Notes: generated by a model from the letters alone, not told the origin. Shown: positions 21,530-34,101, numbered from the stretch's first letter. The stretch is DNA of 64,000 nt from Polytrichum commune (GCA_950295325.1 OX485807.1:48514440-48578439); one strand, 5' to 3'. Translations and numbers: made by a program.

Positions 21530-23160
21530 ACTTGGCTCAAAATACCCTTACCGAGTGTCCTATTTCCGACACCCTAGCCAACCAATCATAGCAAAGGAAT
21601 AGGAAAGAATTTTCCTGTCCTTGAAATCATGCTTTACCTTGTCATATTTAGAGAGATTTTGTTCTTTATTTTCAGTACTTGCCTCTCCCATGTAAGTGCT
21701 TCTAAATTCCCTTCATGGAGATGGGCTCCACCCAACTCCGACACCTCCCCTCCCTCATTAGTTCATTGCATTGGAAACTTTTGGGAACCCTAGGACCCTA
21801 TTTTTTGAATTTGTTCCCTAAAGCTCGATGAAAGGGCACCCCCTAAGTAATAAGACAACATACCTTGGCAGCCAGCACCAATGAAACTCCCAAATAGAGC
21901 AATCCTATTGGTGAAGAGCAAAATTTGGGACTGCATGAGTTTACAACTAGGGTCTAGGTCCAAGGTATGAAAAAATGAAGTGGTGCTATTTTGATATCAC
22001 TTTCCGCAAAATCTCGACAGTCTCCACTAGAGAAAATACCTCCTAGTTTGAGAATCCGATCTTCAAGCTTGGGTCCAATCTTGAGTCTTAAAAGTAAGTG
22101 TATAAGGGGTCGATTTGAAGCTCAAGTTTCTTGGACCTGAAGCATGGAGATACAAATGATAAAGTGAGAAAGGCTCTCCAGCCAACCCTAAAGTTGAAGG
22201 TAATCCCAAACGTGATTGCCTTCCTCTTTCCCTCTAGCTTCAATTTATTCATAAGAGGATTACACAATTTGCCTCTTGACACTTTTAAATGTCAAGCATG
22301 AAGGAGGCTACATCGATTATCCCAATTAGTGCGTGTTACTATGTGTAGTCAAGCAATGCTATAAGTGTTTGATGAGAATGTAATAGTTTACCAAGCAAAG
22401 TCATTTATGATTTATAGTGACCAAACAACCAAATGAACTTTCGTTAGTAAAAAATTGAAATCTTGAGTAAGACATTATTGCATTGTGTAACACCAAACAG
22501 TAACAAAGCACTAATTGAGATACTCAGTGTAATTACTATACTGGGTTATACATCTATCTCCAAATGCATAAGCCCTTTGGTGCTTCACCCAACTTATCTA
22601 TTCCAACTTAGCTTGAATCCAAACAATTCAAGTGCTATGTAACGCTTTTGACTAAGCTCATGAGCTATTGTGCTTGTGTCCACCGGGTGCTTTTTTTTTT
22701 AGGGGCGGGCCCTTTCCTTGAAAAGAAAAACAACCAATGGGTCCTTTTTGATGGTTTAGAGGATAGGCCAACGCTTGAACTTCGCGAGGCTACGTCGTTA
22801 AGTCGTTATGGATTGGGATTTGGGCAGATTATTGTAGTGCCCAAAAAGGGATTTGGGCGGATGAATGTCAACTATCAAATTGTTGAATGATTTTGCACTC
22901 TTGGGACTCACCTCTTGCCCCACTATTGCAATCTTTGAGCATATGGGAATCATGAGGTAAGCCCTTGCATCCGACATGCACTAGACACGAGCCTTCACAA
23001 GCACAAAAACATGTATTTTGAGCTACTTTACTTCCACTTCTAGCTGATTTCGTCAAAAATAGCCTTAAAAAAATTAACTCATTCATCAAAAGTATGTATT
23101 TATAAATTCAGTTGAATACATCAACGCACTTGATGATTCAAGTTCAATTACACGATTAGA
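21530..23160. other. Intergenic, no recognised gene
   Basis: Short frames only. One plus-strand frame at 22,648-22,890 has protein-like composition (G-Q-I-I-V-V-P-K-K-G-F-G-R-M-N-V-N-Y) but starts in a poly-T tract and matches nothing I know. A minus-strand frame at 22,088-22,282 is likewise unsupported. Confidence 0.4.
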
Positions 23161-23164
23161 ATGT

Positions 23165-23520
23165 CCTTTGGTGTAAATGCACACTTTGTGTATTGGTTAC
23201 ATGTCAAATATAACTATCTTCATATTTTCTTCTTTAGTCACATAATTCAAACCTATGATAAATAATACTATTTATTTTGGAGTAGATCGTACATTGAGCC
23301 CCTTAGACCTTTAAGGGTCAAAGACTAAACATGCATTGCCAATACTAGCCAGATTTGAAGCACTAGTGTTTGGGCGGAGAAGCCAAGGATATCAAATACT
23401 AATCACATGTGCAAGTGTTCATATACACATGCATGCATTCAATGTATTAAGAAAGACCAAGAACTTTTTGTGTCTATATGCGGTTAGACACAATTAGACT
23501 ATAATAAGGGTCCAGTTGAA
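23165..23520 (-). repeat. Duplicated distal flank, copy paired with 26,985-27,400
   Basis: Shares TTTGGTGTAAATGCACACTTT, GTCAAATATAACTAT, TATTTATTTTGGAGTAGAT, GTACATTGAGCCCCTTA, and GGAGAAGCCAA with 26,985-27,200, then leads into the TNL downstream block. It extends the duplication unit on the 3' side of the LRR exons. Confidence 0.7.
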
Positions 23521-24862
23521 TATAATCGGCCTACAACATGTAGGGGTCTTGTTTTAACTTGAACCCTTTCATCCAACAATGAATGAGTTTACATACTCCA
23601 CACCAATCCAAGACATTTCAAAATATGTAACAACTCATGTTTAAGGACACAATATAATGTTTGAATGATCTATTTTTCCACCTCACAACCATCTACAAAA
23701 CCGGAACTACATTGTATAATGGCCCAGGACATTTTGGTTACCATAGCTATATGCACTAGTTGAAAGCCCATCTACTACTTTGCACTTTCAAATTCACATT
23801 TTGGAACATTTGTGAGACCATACATGGATGAGTATGAGACAAAGCCTCTAAAAGTAGGGCGGTTTCAATCACATGTGTTTCATCCAATTGTACATAGCCA
23901 TGCCCATTTCAGGCCTGCAACTACAAGTATCAAAAGCCCAATGAATTGGCCCAATCGTTTTGCCCCTCTTCCATGGCTTGCTAGAAGTGTAAGTCTAATG
24001 TCAGCCCAGGACACATTGCTTCTAGTTTCGTAATCTCATCCGGAGTCAAAGACATGCTCTCACAAAAACAAAGCCAACAACATCTCAAAAGTTTACAAAT
24101 CGGGCGCTTCTTGCAATTTCTTCTTGTGTCAATTTTTTGCACTTCTTGTTGTGAGAGGATAATAAGGCAGATAGTAATTGGATAGTATATCGGTGTAATC
24201 CTCTAGAACTACCGAGAGTGGTAGAAGAAGGAGTTTTATAATAGTAAAATTAATCAAATAATAAGTTTGCCACTTGTCATTATTGCCTTCACCGGTAAGG
24301 CTGGCCATACCTGCCTAGGTCGATATCCGGTTATAGCTAGGTCTATACCCTCGGGATAACCGGGGTTAGTATCTGTTTAAGTCTAATTACAGTATGGTAC
24401 CCTCGGGATATCCGGGGACTGATCTCTAGTGTTAACCCATGTTGGCTGATATCCTCGGGATACCCGGGGTGTATGAATTTAACTACTAATATCTTATACA
24501 TTGGACCAGGGTATCCACCCTAAGGCTCAAATGGCCATGTCTACCTTAAGGCTCATATGGCCATTGTTGGTCTTAACTAATACATCAGATTGCCTAATTA
24601 GATTGATTCTAATTGTCTAATTCTAATTCTCTAACACTTCTTGTGTCAAGCCGTTCCAACGTCGTCATGAGCTAATCAACCTCTCCAACCTCGGACAACC
24701 ACTAATACTCAATAATTCTCAACTCTTTCAATTCCGGGAACAAACTCATCCCACTTAATCTAGTAGCTCTGTGCATCCCACTTCCCCAAGTGTCAAAGTG
24801 TGTAGCGCCATTGCAGTTCCAATTCGAGGTTGGTCGACCCAAAGAGTGTCCGAGGACTTCGA
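23520..24862 (-). pseudogene. Degraded LRR-exon and 3' flank, split by a solo LTR and cut by a foldback element
   Basis: 23,520-24,120 matches the TNL downstream block and the end of the LRR exon (stop region, C-P-G-L like codons, then decay). 24,640-24,862 continues the same exon (AAGCCGTTCCAACG, CGGACAACCACTAATACTCAA, AATTCGAGGTTGGTCGACCC, GAGTGTCCGAGGACTT). The two parts are separated by the solo LTR at 24,147-24,636, and homology to the LRR exon ends exactly where the palindrome begins. Frameshifts and small deletions are present. No TIR or NB-ARC exon accompanies it. Confidence 0.78.
24147..24636. mobile_element. Solo LTR, 490 bp, TSD CTTCT
   Basis: Begins TGTTGTGAGAGG and ends TTCTCTAACA, the canonical TGTT..AACA form. 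CTTCT is repeated directly on both sides (24,142-24,146 and 24,637-24,641). The interior carries three near-copies of CCTCGGGATAACCGGGG spaced about 60-70 bp. It sits inside the LRR relic, which resumes right after it. A single LTR with a 5-bp duplication is the usual product of LTR-LTR recombination. Confidence 0.8.
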
Positions 24863-25966
24863 TTTTTTGGACTTGACCGAAAATTGTTGCCCACCCGCCC
24901 GACTTCAAAAAAACCATTGCCCTTGCAGTCTTGAAGGCCACTTATCCACAAATCCCATATTGAGTGCACTTCACCTTCAAGGTCCAAAATCCAATATATG
25001 TGTTCACTTTCAGTGAATAAATAAGCAATTGACTAGGATTTCATTTTCAAAGTGAAAGCACCAATAAAGCATGTAATTAACTTGGGAATCAAAAATATTA
25101 CAAAACCCTCATTAGCACTGAGGTTATAATGTTTGTGACTTACCATTGAAAGGGTCTTTGTTATTCTAAAGGGGCCTAAAATTAGTGATTTACTTTTAAT
25201 ATGGTAAATATCATAATATTTTAGTTGTTACCTTCTATTTTCACAAAGTTTTCATACGCATTTAAACTAATTAAGTGTGATTGTATGTAATTAAGTATAA
25301 TTAATCCTGAATCATTGAAATTAAGCTCAATTAGATAAGAAAGCATACTTACCAAATTAATTAAGCCTAATTAATTATAAAATGTACTTACAGGAATTAA
25401 TAATGATTTACTGGAATCAACTCCAGTAAAACTACCTATAATTTACTAGGCTTTATTAATTTGGTAAGCTTACTTTCTGATTTAATTTGGCTTAATTATG
25501 ATTGATCATAATTTATTAGACTTAGTTACATTCAGTCACACTTAATTAGTTTAAATGCATATGAATACTTTGTGAAAGTAGGAGGTATTAACTAGACTAC
25601 AATATTTGACATTTTTAATGCTAACTTAATTATTATTTCACATTTTAAATACTAATTTTGGTTCCATTTTAGAATGACAAAGGCCCTTTCAATAGTAACT
25701 CACAAAGATTATCACTTTAGTGCTACTCGGGGTTTTGTCAAATTTTTGAATTCCGAGTTAATTACATGCTTTGTTGGCGGTTTCATTTTGAAAATGAAAT
25801 CCTAGTCAATTGCTTATTTAGTCAATGGTAGTGAACATATATATTGGATTTTGGACCTTGAAGGTGTAGTGTATTCAATATAAGTGGCCCCCAAGAATGC
25901 AAGGCCAATAGTTTTTTTGAAGTCGGGTGGGCGGCCAACAATATTCAATCGGGTCCAGAAAGTCTA
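24862..25966. mobile_element. Foldback transposon-like palindrome of about 1.1 kb
   Basis: The two halves are inverted copies of each other around a centre near 25,418 (TTTACTGGA..TCCAGTAAA). Paired words from outside inward include CCCGACTTCAAAAAAAC, CACCTTCAAGGTCCAAAATCC, AAGCAATTGACTAGGATTTC, AAGCATGTAATTAACT, CACAAAGT.TTCATA.GC, CATTTAAACTAATTAAGTG, and ACTTACCAAATTAATTAA. Arms are about 550 bp each with scattered mismatches and almost no loop. No coding sequence. The insertion point is inside an LRR relic. A truncated copy is at 15,806-16,356 and a shorter relative at 44,448-44,722. Confidence 0.88.
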
Positions 25967-26021
25967 GATTCTTTCGACGGGCGGCTACCCTTGCCCGAAC
26001 CTACCTCCCCCGAAAAGTTTG

Positions 26022-26048
26022 TGTGTGTGTGTGTGTGGGGGGGGACTT
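26022..26048. repeat. GT/G microsatellite
   Basis: A (TG)n run followed by poly-G, of the same type as at 8,952. Likely polymorphic and prone to sequencing length errors. Confidence 0.85.
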
Positions 26049-26189
26049 AACGTCCTCCAAAAATCATTAGATATGAACATCTCTCACTCATGGAATGAAA
26101 ACACCTAGAATAGTATGTAGGTTCCAAGCCACATGTTGAAATCAATTAGAGACCTAACTCAACCTTGTATTTGCAAAAAAATGAATCAT

Positions 26190-26960
26190 TTTATGACAAC
26201 ACAAACTACTCACTTGTGTGAAATTTTGTATACGCGCACTCCAATGCTCCGAATCGGCTGCATGTTTGGAAGAGGTAGCTAGGTATACTAAGTTATTAGT
26301 TAAATAAATTATAAACTAAGCAATGATCCCACACCCTAGTATATATACCACCTGCCAGTTGCACAACAACCATTTGGTCAACATAAAGGGAGCTTGCTCT
26401 TCAAGTTAACATTATTATTCCAAATTTAGCTTTCATGTGGAATGGTGAAGAAACCTGCTTGAAGTTTTCGGGTTTGTAGTCACTTGATAATTTATAAGTG
26501 AGAGACATCAAAAACACTGTTTTCAATTATGTTTGTTTTGTTTTTATTTTTATTTTTAAAAATTGCTTGTTCTTTGGATGGAAATGACACATTCTAGGAA
26601 CAAGTATGTAGAGTTGGGAATGTTCATTATAGGCCCTCACACCAATGTAACTTGTTCCGTTTGGCACAAGAACACACATGTTAACTTAAATGTGAAATGT
26701 CTCGTTTAGCATGTGTCATATCAATTGTGTATTCTCTCTTGGTTTGATATGAAATTTTCATCAAATGTTTTTAAAGGTAATCTGTGTGGATGTCAAAAGA
26801 CATTAACTTTGCCAAACAACAAGCAACTATCACTATCTACCAACAAACTCATAGTACAACCTATATGAGCATTGCACATCTTCAAGTAGCGTATGTATTG
26901 CTGGCCCAAATTGGGTTTCAAAACCTTGTAGGGCTTGTGCACTAGTAACCGAGCCTTACA
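26190..26960 (+). repeat. Duplicated promoter-like block, copy 2 (uninterrupted)
   Basis: This is the unbroken counterpart of 5,440-5,877 plus 8,061-8,385. It gives the empty-site sequence that defines the 2.17-kb insertion in the other copy. TATATATA at 26,340-26,347 is conserved. No gene follows on the plus strand. Confidence 0.7.
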
Positions 26961-26984
26961 ATGTGGTCAATTTGTTGGATCCTT

Positions 26985-27890
26985 TGGTGTAAATGCACAC
27001 TTTCTATGTTGATCACCTGTCAAATATAACTATATTCATAATTTCTCCTTCAATCACATAATTCAAACCTATAAATAACAATAGTATTTATTTTGGAGTA
27101 GATTGTACATTGAGCCCCTTACACCTATAAAGGTCAAAGACCAAACATCCATTGCGGACAGTAGCCGTATTTGAAGCATTAGTGTTTTGGAGGAGAAGCC
27201 AACGATATCAAATATTAATCACATGTATACATACATGTGTTCGATGTATTAAAAAAGGTCAACAACTCTCATGTCCATATACAATTATGGGACCATTAGG
27301 AAGGTGTAAGTGGAACAAAATATTTTATAAAAAGTAAAAGGCTTTTCAACGATGTTTTTAGTTTAGGAATGACATGAGACACCCCCAATTAGACCGTAAG
27401 TAAGGTCATGTTGGATTTTTATCGGCCCGCAACATGTAGGGGTCTTGTTTTAACTTGAACCCTTTCATCCAATGATGAGTGAGTTTACATACTCCACACC
27501 AATCCAAGACTAATCAAAATATGCAACAAATGATGTTTAAAGACATAATTTAATGTTTGAATGATCTACTTTTCCACCTCCTAACCATTTACAAAACATG
27601 AACTACATTATATCATGGCTCAAGACATTTTGGTTACCATATTTATATGCACTAGTTGAAAGCCCATCTACTACTTTGCACTTTGCAATTCACATTTTTG
27701 AACATTTGTGAGACCATACATGGATGAGTATGAGAGAAAGCCTCTGAAAGTAGGACGGTTTTAATCACATTTTTCATCCACTTGTACATAGCCATGCCCA
27801 TTTCAGGCCTGCAACTACAAGATTCGATCACGAGTACCAAACGGCCAATCAATTGGCCCAATCGTTTTCCTCGTCTTTTGATATGGCTTG
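26985..27890 (-). repeat. TNL-B downstream flank / 3' UTR block
   Basis: Conserved with 9,473-9,949, 16,362-16,715 and 23,165-24,000. Contains the stop-proximal sequence of TNL-B and probably its polyadenylation region. Small frames inside (for example 27,652-27,924) lie out of frame with the LRR and are shadows. Confidence 0.7.
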
Positions 27891-30800
27891 CTAGGGGCGG
27901 AAGTCTATTTTCAGCCCAGGACACATTTCTTCTAGCTTCATAATCTCATCCATAGTCAAAGATATTTTCCCACAACCCCAAATGTTGCAGTGACTCAAAA
28001 GTCTACACTGACTCAAATCGGGCACTTCTTGCAATTCGTGGCAAAAATCTATTTCAAGCCGTTCCAACGCAGTCATGGGCATAGTGCTGATCAACCTCTC
28101 CAACCTCCGACAATTACTAATAGTCAACCCTTTCAATTCCGGGAACAAACTCAGATCTGGTAGCTCTCTGCATCCCACTTCCCAAAATGTCAAATGTTGT
28201 AGCGCCATTCCAGTTCCAATTCGAGGTTGGTCGACCCAAAGAGTGTCCGAGGACTTTGATATGCTCACCCCTGCCCATACCACAATATTTGGGCACCAGT
28301 ACACTTCCAATTCTTCAAGTCTTGTCAACTTGTGCATATCAGGTAATGTCTCCAAGCTATAGCAATAGGATATTGATAAACTTCGTAAGGAACTCAAGTT
28401 GCCCAAACATGACACATCCTTAAAGCTGCACTCCCTTATGTATACCCTTTGTAATCTTGCTAGATTCAAGAGGTTGGGCATCCTTTCAATGCCCTCCCCC
28501 GACTCCCATATCTCTAGATCTTCCAAACTCACCACATCGCTAAAAGCTGGTGGTCCCCACCACCTCCGCACAAAGAGGGTGACTAATTTGTTCAACTTGC
28601 GAGGATTAAAGCCACCTTGTAGTGCTTCATGCTCAATTCTTAATGTTTGCAAAGCTATTAGTTCACTTAAGCCTGAAACTCCTTTAAGTGAAGAGGAGTA
28701 ACTCAAATCCAATGTTTGTAAGTTTGTGAGCTTGTGCATGTCCGGCAACACAACAAGGCTACGGCAATATGAGGCTTCAAACTCCTCCAAGGCCACTAAG
28801 TTGCCTAATTCCGGCACCGCTACGATTGAATGACACCAATAACATTTCAACTTCCGTAAACGTGTGAGTTGTTGTAGGTTGGGCAACTCTTTAAGGTTCG
28901 AACACTTGTCAAAAGAAAGTTCCTCCAAGGCAAATAAGTCACCCACACATGGGCAAGACCGTAATGAATCACACCCAACAAGGTCCAAGTATCGCAAGTT
29001 GTAATGCTTTGCAGTAAGGCCTGATATGGCCTTTTCATTAAAAAAACTTTCAAAGCCATTTTTACGTTCAACGCCCGACCGATTCAAAAATGCCAATTGA
29101 TTATCGTTTCCGGAATATTCTAAATCGTTTTTGGCATAACGGAGGCAACGCAAATTTTGTGGTATTGAAATCAAATTGACGGTGCCATCACATATCAATA
29201 TTCGTAATTCCTTCATGTCGGAAAGGGCAAGGTTCATGTGTGGTTTTGAATGCGTGATAACCAAAGTTTGAAGAGAATGACGCAATGCCTGCACACAACC
29301 ATCCATGTCACATATATTTTAGTTTGACGTTTTATAATTATTCTATCTAGCATAAAGCTTAGATAAACATAAATCGCTATTGACATGTATAATTTAACTC
29401 TAATATACTATTACCATCAATTTCCTTGCATTGGAAGTTCAACTTCATTTCTAAGATCTAGGTAGCCCCCCCTTTCACAACACAAATGGATGCATGTTTA
29501 GGCCAAGGTTTCAATCTTCATATGGGCCTTTATTGCTTTTTGGCTTTCACCAAAAGGGACTACCTTTGACAAGATGCAAGAACACTTGTCCAATAGCCAT
29601 GCTCTACAAAGCCGTTTATGGTTCACATATGAGCTTGCGGCCATGATCAAAGATCACAACATGTGGACTCTTGATTGAAACCTAAATGATGTACGTGGGT
29701 CACTATGATATTAAACCCCTTATATACGACAAGTTTATAGAGAAACATAATTGTATACGTACTATTGGCATGCTAGAAAATGGACTCGTGTATTCATACT
29801 AAGCTTTTGAATTTAATGTTACAAATGCCTCCACTACATATACAATATAACAAATCATTAACGTAATAGGACTTTATTATATATAAAACCCACTTTCGAT
29901 TTCCAATGAGAAAGTCACTCAATATTTTTTCATGCATAGCATGTAACTCAACACAATAATTTACCCACAATCCACAAAGCAAAATTCAAGGGAGCCCATG
30001 AGCTCTCCAAGAGCCTTCAATTTGTAAAACCCAGAACCCAAATGCCAATCCTAACAAGAATGGACATGGTAATTATTGAGGACAATTACCATATGACAAC
30101 AATGGATGAGAATGTGAATTGGTGAAACTAACCAATCTATTGTCAATTTTGTTCTTTAAACCATAGGGCCCCCTCTTGTACATCCACCTTTACTTCACAT
30201 TTATTGATATTAGCTTTTTCAAATGTACACACCAAAGATAAATAATAACTCTCCCATATGTATACCATGTACGATAATGCCTCAAATAATAACTCTTCTT
30301 ACACTCACGTTAGTTTGTACATGGTACACAGAGTCCACCCCCTAGGTTAAAGATGAAGCATCCATCAATTATGTTGGATTCACACCAACCTTTGCTTGGC
30401 GTCGTCTTTGGTTTTTCTAGCTTACAAGAGGTGATGAAGATTTTGAAGTGTTTGTCAAGTTGAATAGATTTCAATGGCTTACAACCAATGATGTTAGATA
30501 GTTTCACAATCAAGCTCATACATTTAGTTGTTCAAACATTGATTTGTCAATAATCCATGGCTCACATGTGAATCAAAAGCCTTATGCATTGAAAATGTGT
30601 ACCTTTTTCTCCTTCAATAACGATAAGGACTTAGGCATCCATAAGCGGCGTGTACTGTCCCCCGCTTCCACTCTTTCAATTTCGCGTCCCATGTCCCTTA
30701 AGTGGTCATGCATTGTAAAGCGACCTCTTTCATCCACTGAAATGAGTGCCTTCTTTTTAAGAATCCGGACGCCCAACCTAGGCTGCCAGTTTTGTGATCT

Positions 30801-32587
30801 CCAAACGCATATACCCATATCTTCCGACTCTCCAAGTAAAGCACATGCAATATCCAAAAACATCATTTTCTCTTTTTCTTCAAGAGTATCATAGCTGATT
30901 CGAAGACAATTCAAGATTTTCGTATCATCCAGTGTCCCACCGGAATTCAACTTGCTCTTCACATCCTCCCACACATCCAAATCCACCACTCTCTTCAAGA
31001 GACATCCGTAAATTTTCAACACCAATGGAACTCCACAACATAGCTCACTGATCTCTATCGCCAATGCTTCATATTTTGGTCTCATTTCACAATCCCTTCC
31101 AAAGGCAAAAGATGTAAACACACGTTTCGAATCTTCCATGTTCAACATTTTGACGTCATGAACATAAACCTCTTGCTCAATGGGTTCAAATATGTTCGAA
31201 GCTTCAAACACACGCTTGTCGCATGATGTCACAATGCATACGCTACCTTCTTTTAGCATCTTGCGTGTCATAATGGAATTCAACATCTCAACATCAAAAA
31301 CATCATCCAAGACCACAACAATTTTTTTCTTGCTTAGCCTTTCTTCAAGAATAGGTTTCAACTCCGATTTGTTAGAATTCTTGGTTGTAAATGAACAAAG
31401 ATCTTCCAACATCCGCTTTTGAATGTCCACCACTCCATGACCTTGCATTATCTTGTCTGTTACATCCTCAACATAACAACTTGCTTCGAAGCTTTTGCAC
31501 AATTGGTTATATAACTCTTTTGCCAAAGTCGACTTTCCAATTCCACCCATTCCCCACAAACCCAACGCAGAAACTTCCTTCTCAAAGACTTGGCGTTGAA
31601 TTAGCTTGTCGGCAACTCCTTTAACACCAGCCACATGTTCGCCCACATCCAAAGGCAATGACTTGTTCGCCAATTCCAATACTCTTTTGACAACCTTCGC
31701 CACCAAATCCACTACGAAGCTTTCACAAACAAGAAAATATCATAAAATTTAGTTTGGGATAACAATAATGTAGAGTTCAAATCTAAATCACTTAATAACA
31801 CAATACACGCACATCCAATAAAATTCTCACTCTAGTGTCAAGAATGATGTAGTGTTACCATCTAGACCATTTTACAACACGATATATTATAGAGATAAAG
31901 TACCTGGTCGATTTATCGGAGTGCTCCCAACCCATAAGTTTAGAAGCTACTTCCAAATCGGCTTTCCATTGATCAATAAGGTTTGAGTTGAATTTCTTTT
32001 TCAACTTCTCGAATCCATCTTTGAATTGACCTCTTTCTGGATTACGCAAATCCCAAGGCGTCACATTGTAGAATACTGGAAGAATCTCCTTGCGTGGATG
32101 AGCATCCAACATGGCATGTAGTTCCTTCAAACACCACTCAGACTCTGCATATCTCTCTGAAAAGACCACCACAGCTATTGGTGTATTCTTGATTCCATCC
32201 TCAATAGAATTCCAACACTCTTCACCAATACAAATAGATTTGCGATCTAGGTATGGTTGCAACCCTTGTCTTTTGAGGTCCTCATACAAAAACCCGACAA
32301 ACCCTGTCTTCGTGTCTGGGCCTCTATGGCTTAAAAAAACATCGTACTTTTCAAATTTATCTGCACATCAACAAGGTGATTGGTTGGTACAAATCTCCAC
32401 AATGTTTAACTTTCCAAATATCAATATGTGTAATCAAAACCTCTAGTATGGACAAGAGATAAACCTATATTCTATGCAAGAAATTTCTAAACAAGTCAAA
32501 ACGCCTTGGTTCAAACATGATCTTACTTTGCCCTGTGGCTTCCATCGTGATGGGTAAATGATGGGAAGAACTAGCCTCACTCGCCAT
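27891..32587 (-). CDS. TNL-B: complete TIR-NB-ARC-LRR immune receptor
   Basis: Four exons: 32,527-32,587 (ATG, M-A-S-E-A-S-S-S, donor GTAAGA), 31,904-32,360 (TIR, acceptor TGTGCAG, donor GTACTT), 30,603-31,719 (NB-ARC, acceptor GTGAAAG, donor GTACAC), and 27,891-29,288 (LRR, acceptor TGTGCAG). Total 3,033 nt, about 1,010 residues, no stop. TIR about 25-160: YDVFLSHRGPDTK and S-E-W-C-L-K-E-L with the conserved catalytic glutamate. NB-ARC about 190-530: P-loop GMGGIGKST 229-237, VVVLDDV 307-313, V-C-I-V-T-S near 333, GVPLVL 402-407, MHD 509-511. LRR 546-1010: many 22-24 residue repeats such as L-E-E-L-S-F-D-K-C-S-N-L-K-E-L-P. Known family role: nucleotide-switch receptor for pathogen effectors, oligomerising to activate the TIR NADase. 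It is the only full-length member here and the likely source of the 16.4 kb fragment. Exon 3's donor is weak, so a shorter TIR-NB product ending just past it is also possible. Confidence 0.88.
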
Positions 32588-33130
32588 AGCTCCGTGACAC
32601 TGGACAAATTCTGCATTGAAATTGATTGTACAAAATGAAAACAGAGTGATGCAAATGTGTTATTTTTATTATTTTTCCCATCATCATTCAACCTATGGGC
32701 AATGTTATACAAACAACATAATCATGTAACCGATGCAACTCATGTGAAAGACTTGCAAATGATGCTAAAATTTATAAATGTTGTCAACAAGCTTGAATTC
32801 TTCATACATTACAATCTTCAACAAATGTAGACATACTAAATGGTAGCTTAACAACTTTGATGTGGACTCCTCACTGCATTTACTATGACAAAGATTGCAA
32901 ACTTTGGTCCATCCAATCCTAATACATGCTTGTTTACGCCTTCAAAAACACTCTTGGTACTGTGGACATATTAACCCTATAATAAGAACTTGCAAGTTAG
33001 GGCTCAATGCCACCTAGACGTTACTTTGTGAGCAAGACATTACTCTTGATCTAGATAGTGAGTGAGACATATTGATGCCCAAGTAATTTTGTATATCATT
33101 GTACAAACCTCGTTTGCTTGACTCACCTTC
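32588..33130 (-). repeat. Duplicated 5' flank of TNL-B
   Basis: Counterpart of 13,641-14,196. It should contain the TNL-B promoter. The start context GAGCTATGGCGAG is identical in both genes. No clear TATA box is seen. Confidence 0.65.
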
Positions 33131-33239
33131 CAGACCTTATACATGTTGATGGACCCTACGAATCTTGCAAGAGCCTTCAAACACTAGCTCGCATCCTTCT
33201 GGCAGCACAGGGAGAAGGATATCTCTCTACAACATTCTA

Positions 33240-34101
33240 GACTTTGGACAACTAACCAACTAATTCAACTATTAGTTAACTAGTTGCCTTTCGTAACTAT
33301 AGTTGTTTGCAATTTGACCTGCCCAAAATTGTAATTAACTATAGTTGTTTTAAATTCGGTGTGCCAACAAATCTAGTTAACTATAGTTATATCTAGTTAA
33401 CTAAATATGTAATTAACTAAAGTTGAGCGCAACTTATTCACGGAATTATGTTGTAGTGTTGTAGTATCACTACACTAAATAGGTAGATTAGTGTTAGAAA
33501 CACTAATAGTCGACGAAAACGCTAAATGTAAATTGTCTCTATAGTGTGAGAACACTAAATGTCAACTCTAACACTCTTTGTACCAAGTAGTAACTTTAAA
33601 TATTTACATGAGTGCACTTAGTGTTAGATGATATTTTGTAAAACTTGGAATGAAGAATTGAAGGAAGAAGAATATGAGAACCTCATAAAATGTATAATTT
33701 GTTGAAACCCTATTCAAACACTAATTGTAATATCAGTTGAAAATTAGGTAACTATTGCATCTAACATTAATCTTCATCTAACACTAATCCACCTATTTAG
33801 TATAGTGTGTTATTTGTGTTGATGAGTGTACATGGAGGTTAGTCTGGAGCCTAATATTGTAAGTGATCATATAAAGGCATTTCTTGATGATCCTCAATGG
33901 CCCGAGCATATTAAAGACCCTCAACTGAAGCAAATCAAGAGACGAACTTCTTCAAATATATAATAATACTTGAAAGTTTTCTAGTTAACTATAGTTGTTC
34001 TTTAAATATGTTTGAAAATTTTCTAGTTAATTATAGTTGTTCCCTAAAATGTATTGAAAAAAATCTAGTTAATAGTAGTTAGTTTGGCAGTTGTCCAAGG
34101 T
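33240..34101. mobile_element. Inverted-repeat element rich in TTAACTATAGTTG, carrying a nested CACTA-type MITE
   Basis: The left side reads ACTTTGGACAACTAACCAACTAA and the right side ends in its imperfect complement (TTAGTTTGGCAGTTGTCCAAGG). Inside, the self-complementary motif CTAGTTAACTATAGTTG recurs about six times, on both flanks of a central 340-bp insert. No coding frame. Class unknown. Confidence 0.5.
33468..33807. mobile_element. CACTA-type MITE, 340 bp
   Basis: Begins CACTACACTAAATAGG and ends with the complement (CCTATTTAGTATAGTG). The inverted repeat continues through ATTAGTGTTAG for about 30 bp. CACTA..TAGTG termini are typical of the CACTA superfamily. The interior has no transposase. 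It lies in the middle of the inverted-repeat element at 33,240-34,101. Confidence 0.7.

Noticed and set aside
27891-29306. LRR exon of TNL-B as a stand-alone 471-residue gene
   Set aside because: Its first codons lie before a strong TGTGCAG acceptor and the exon joins in frame with the NB-ARC exon.
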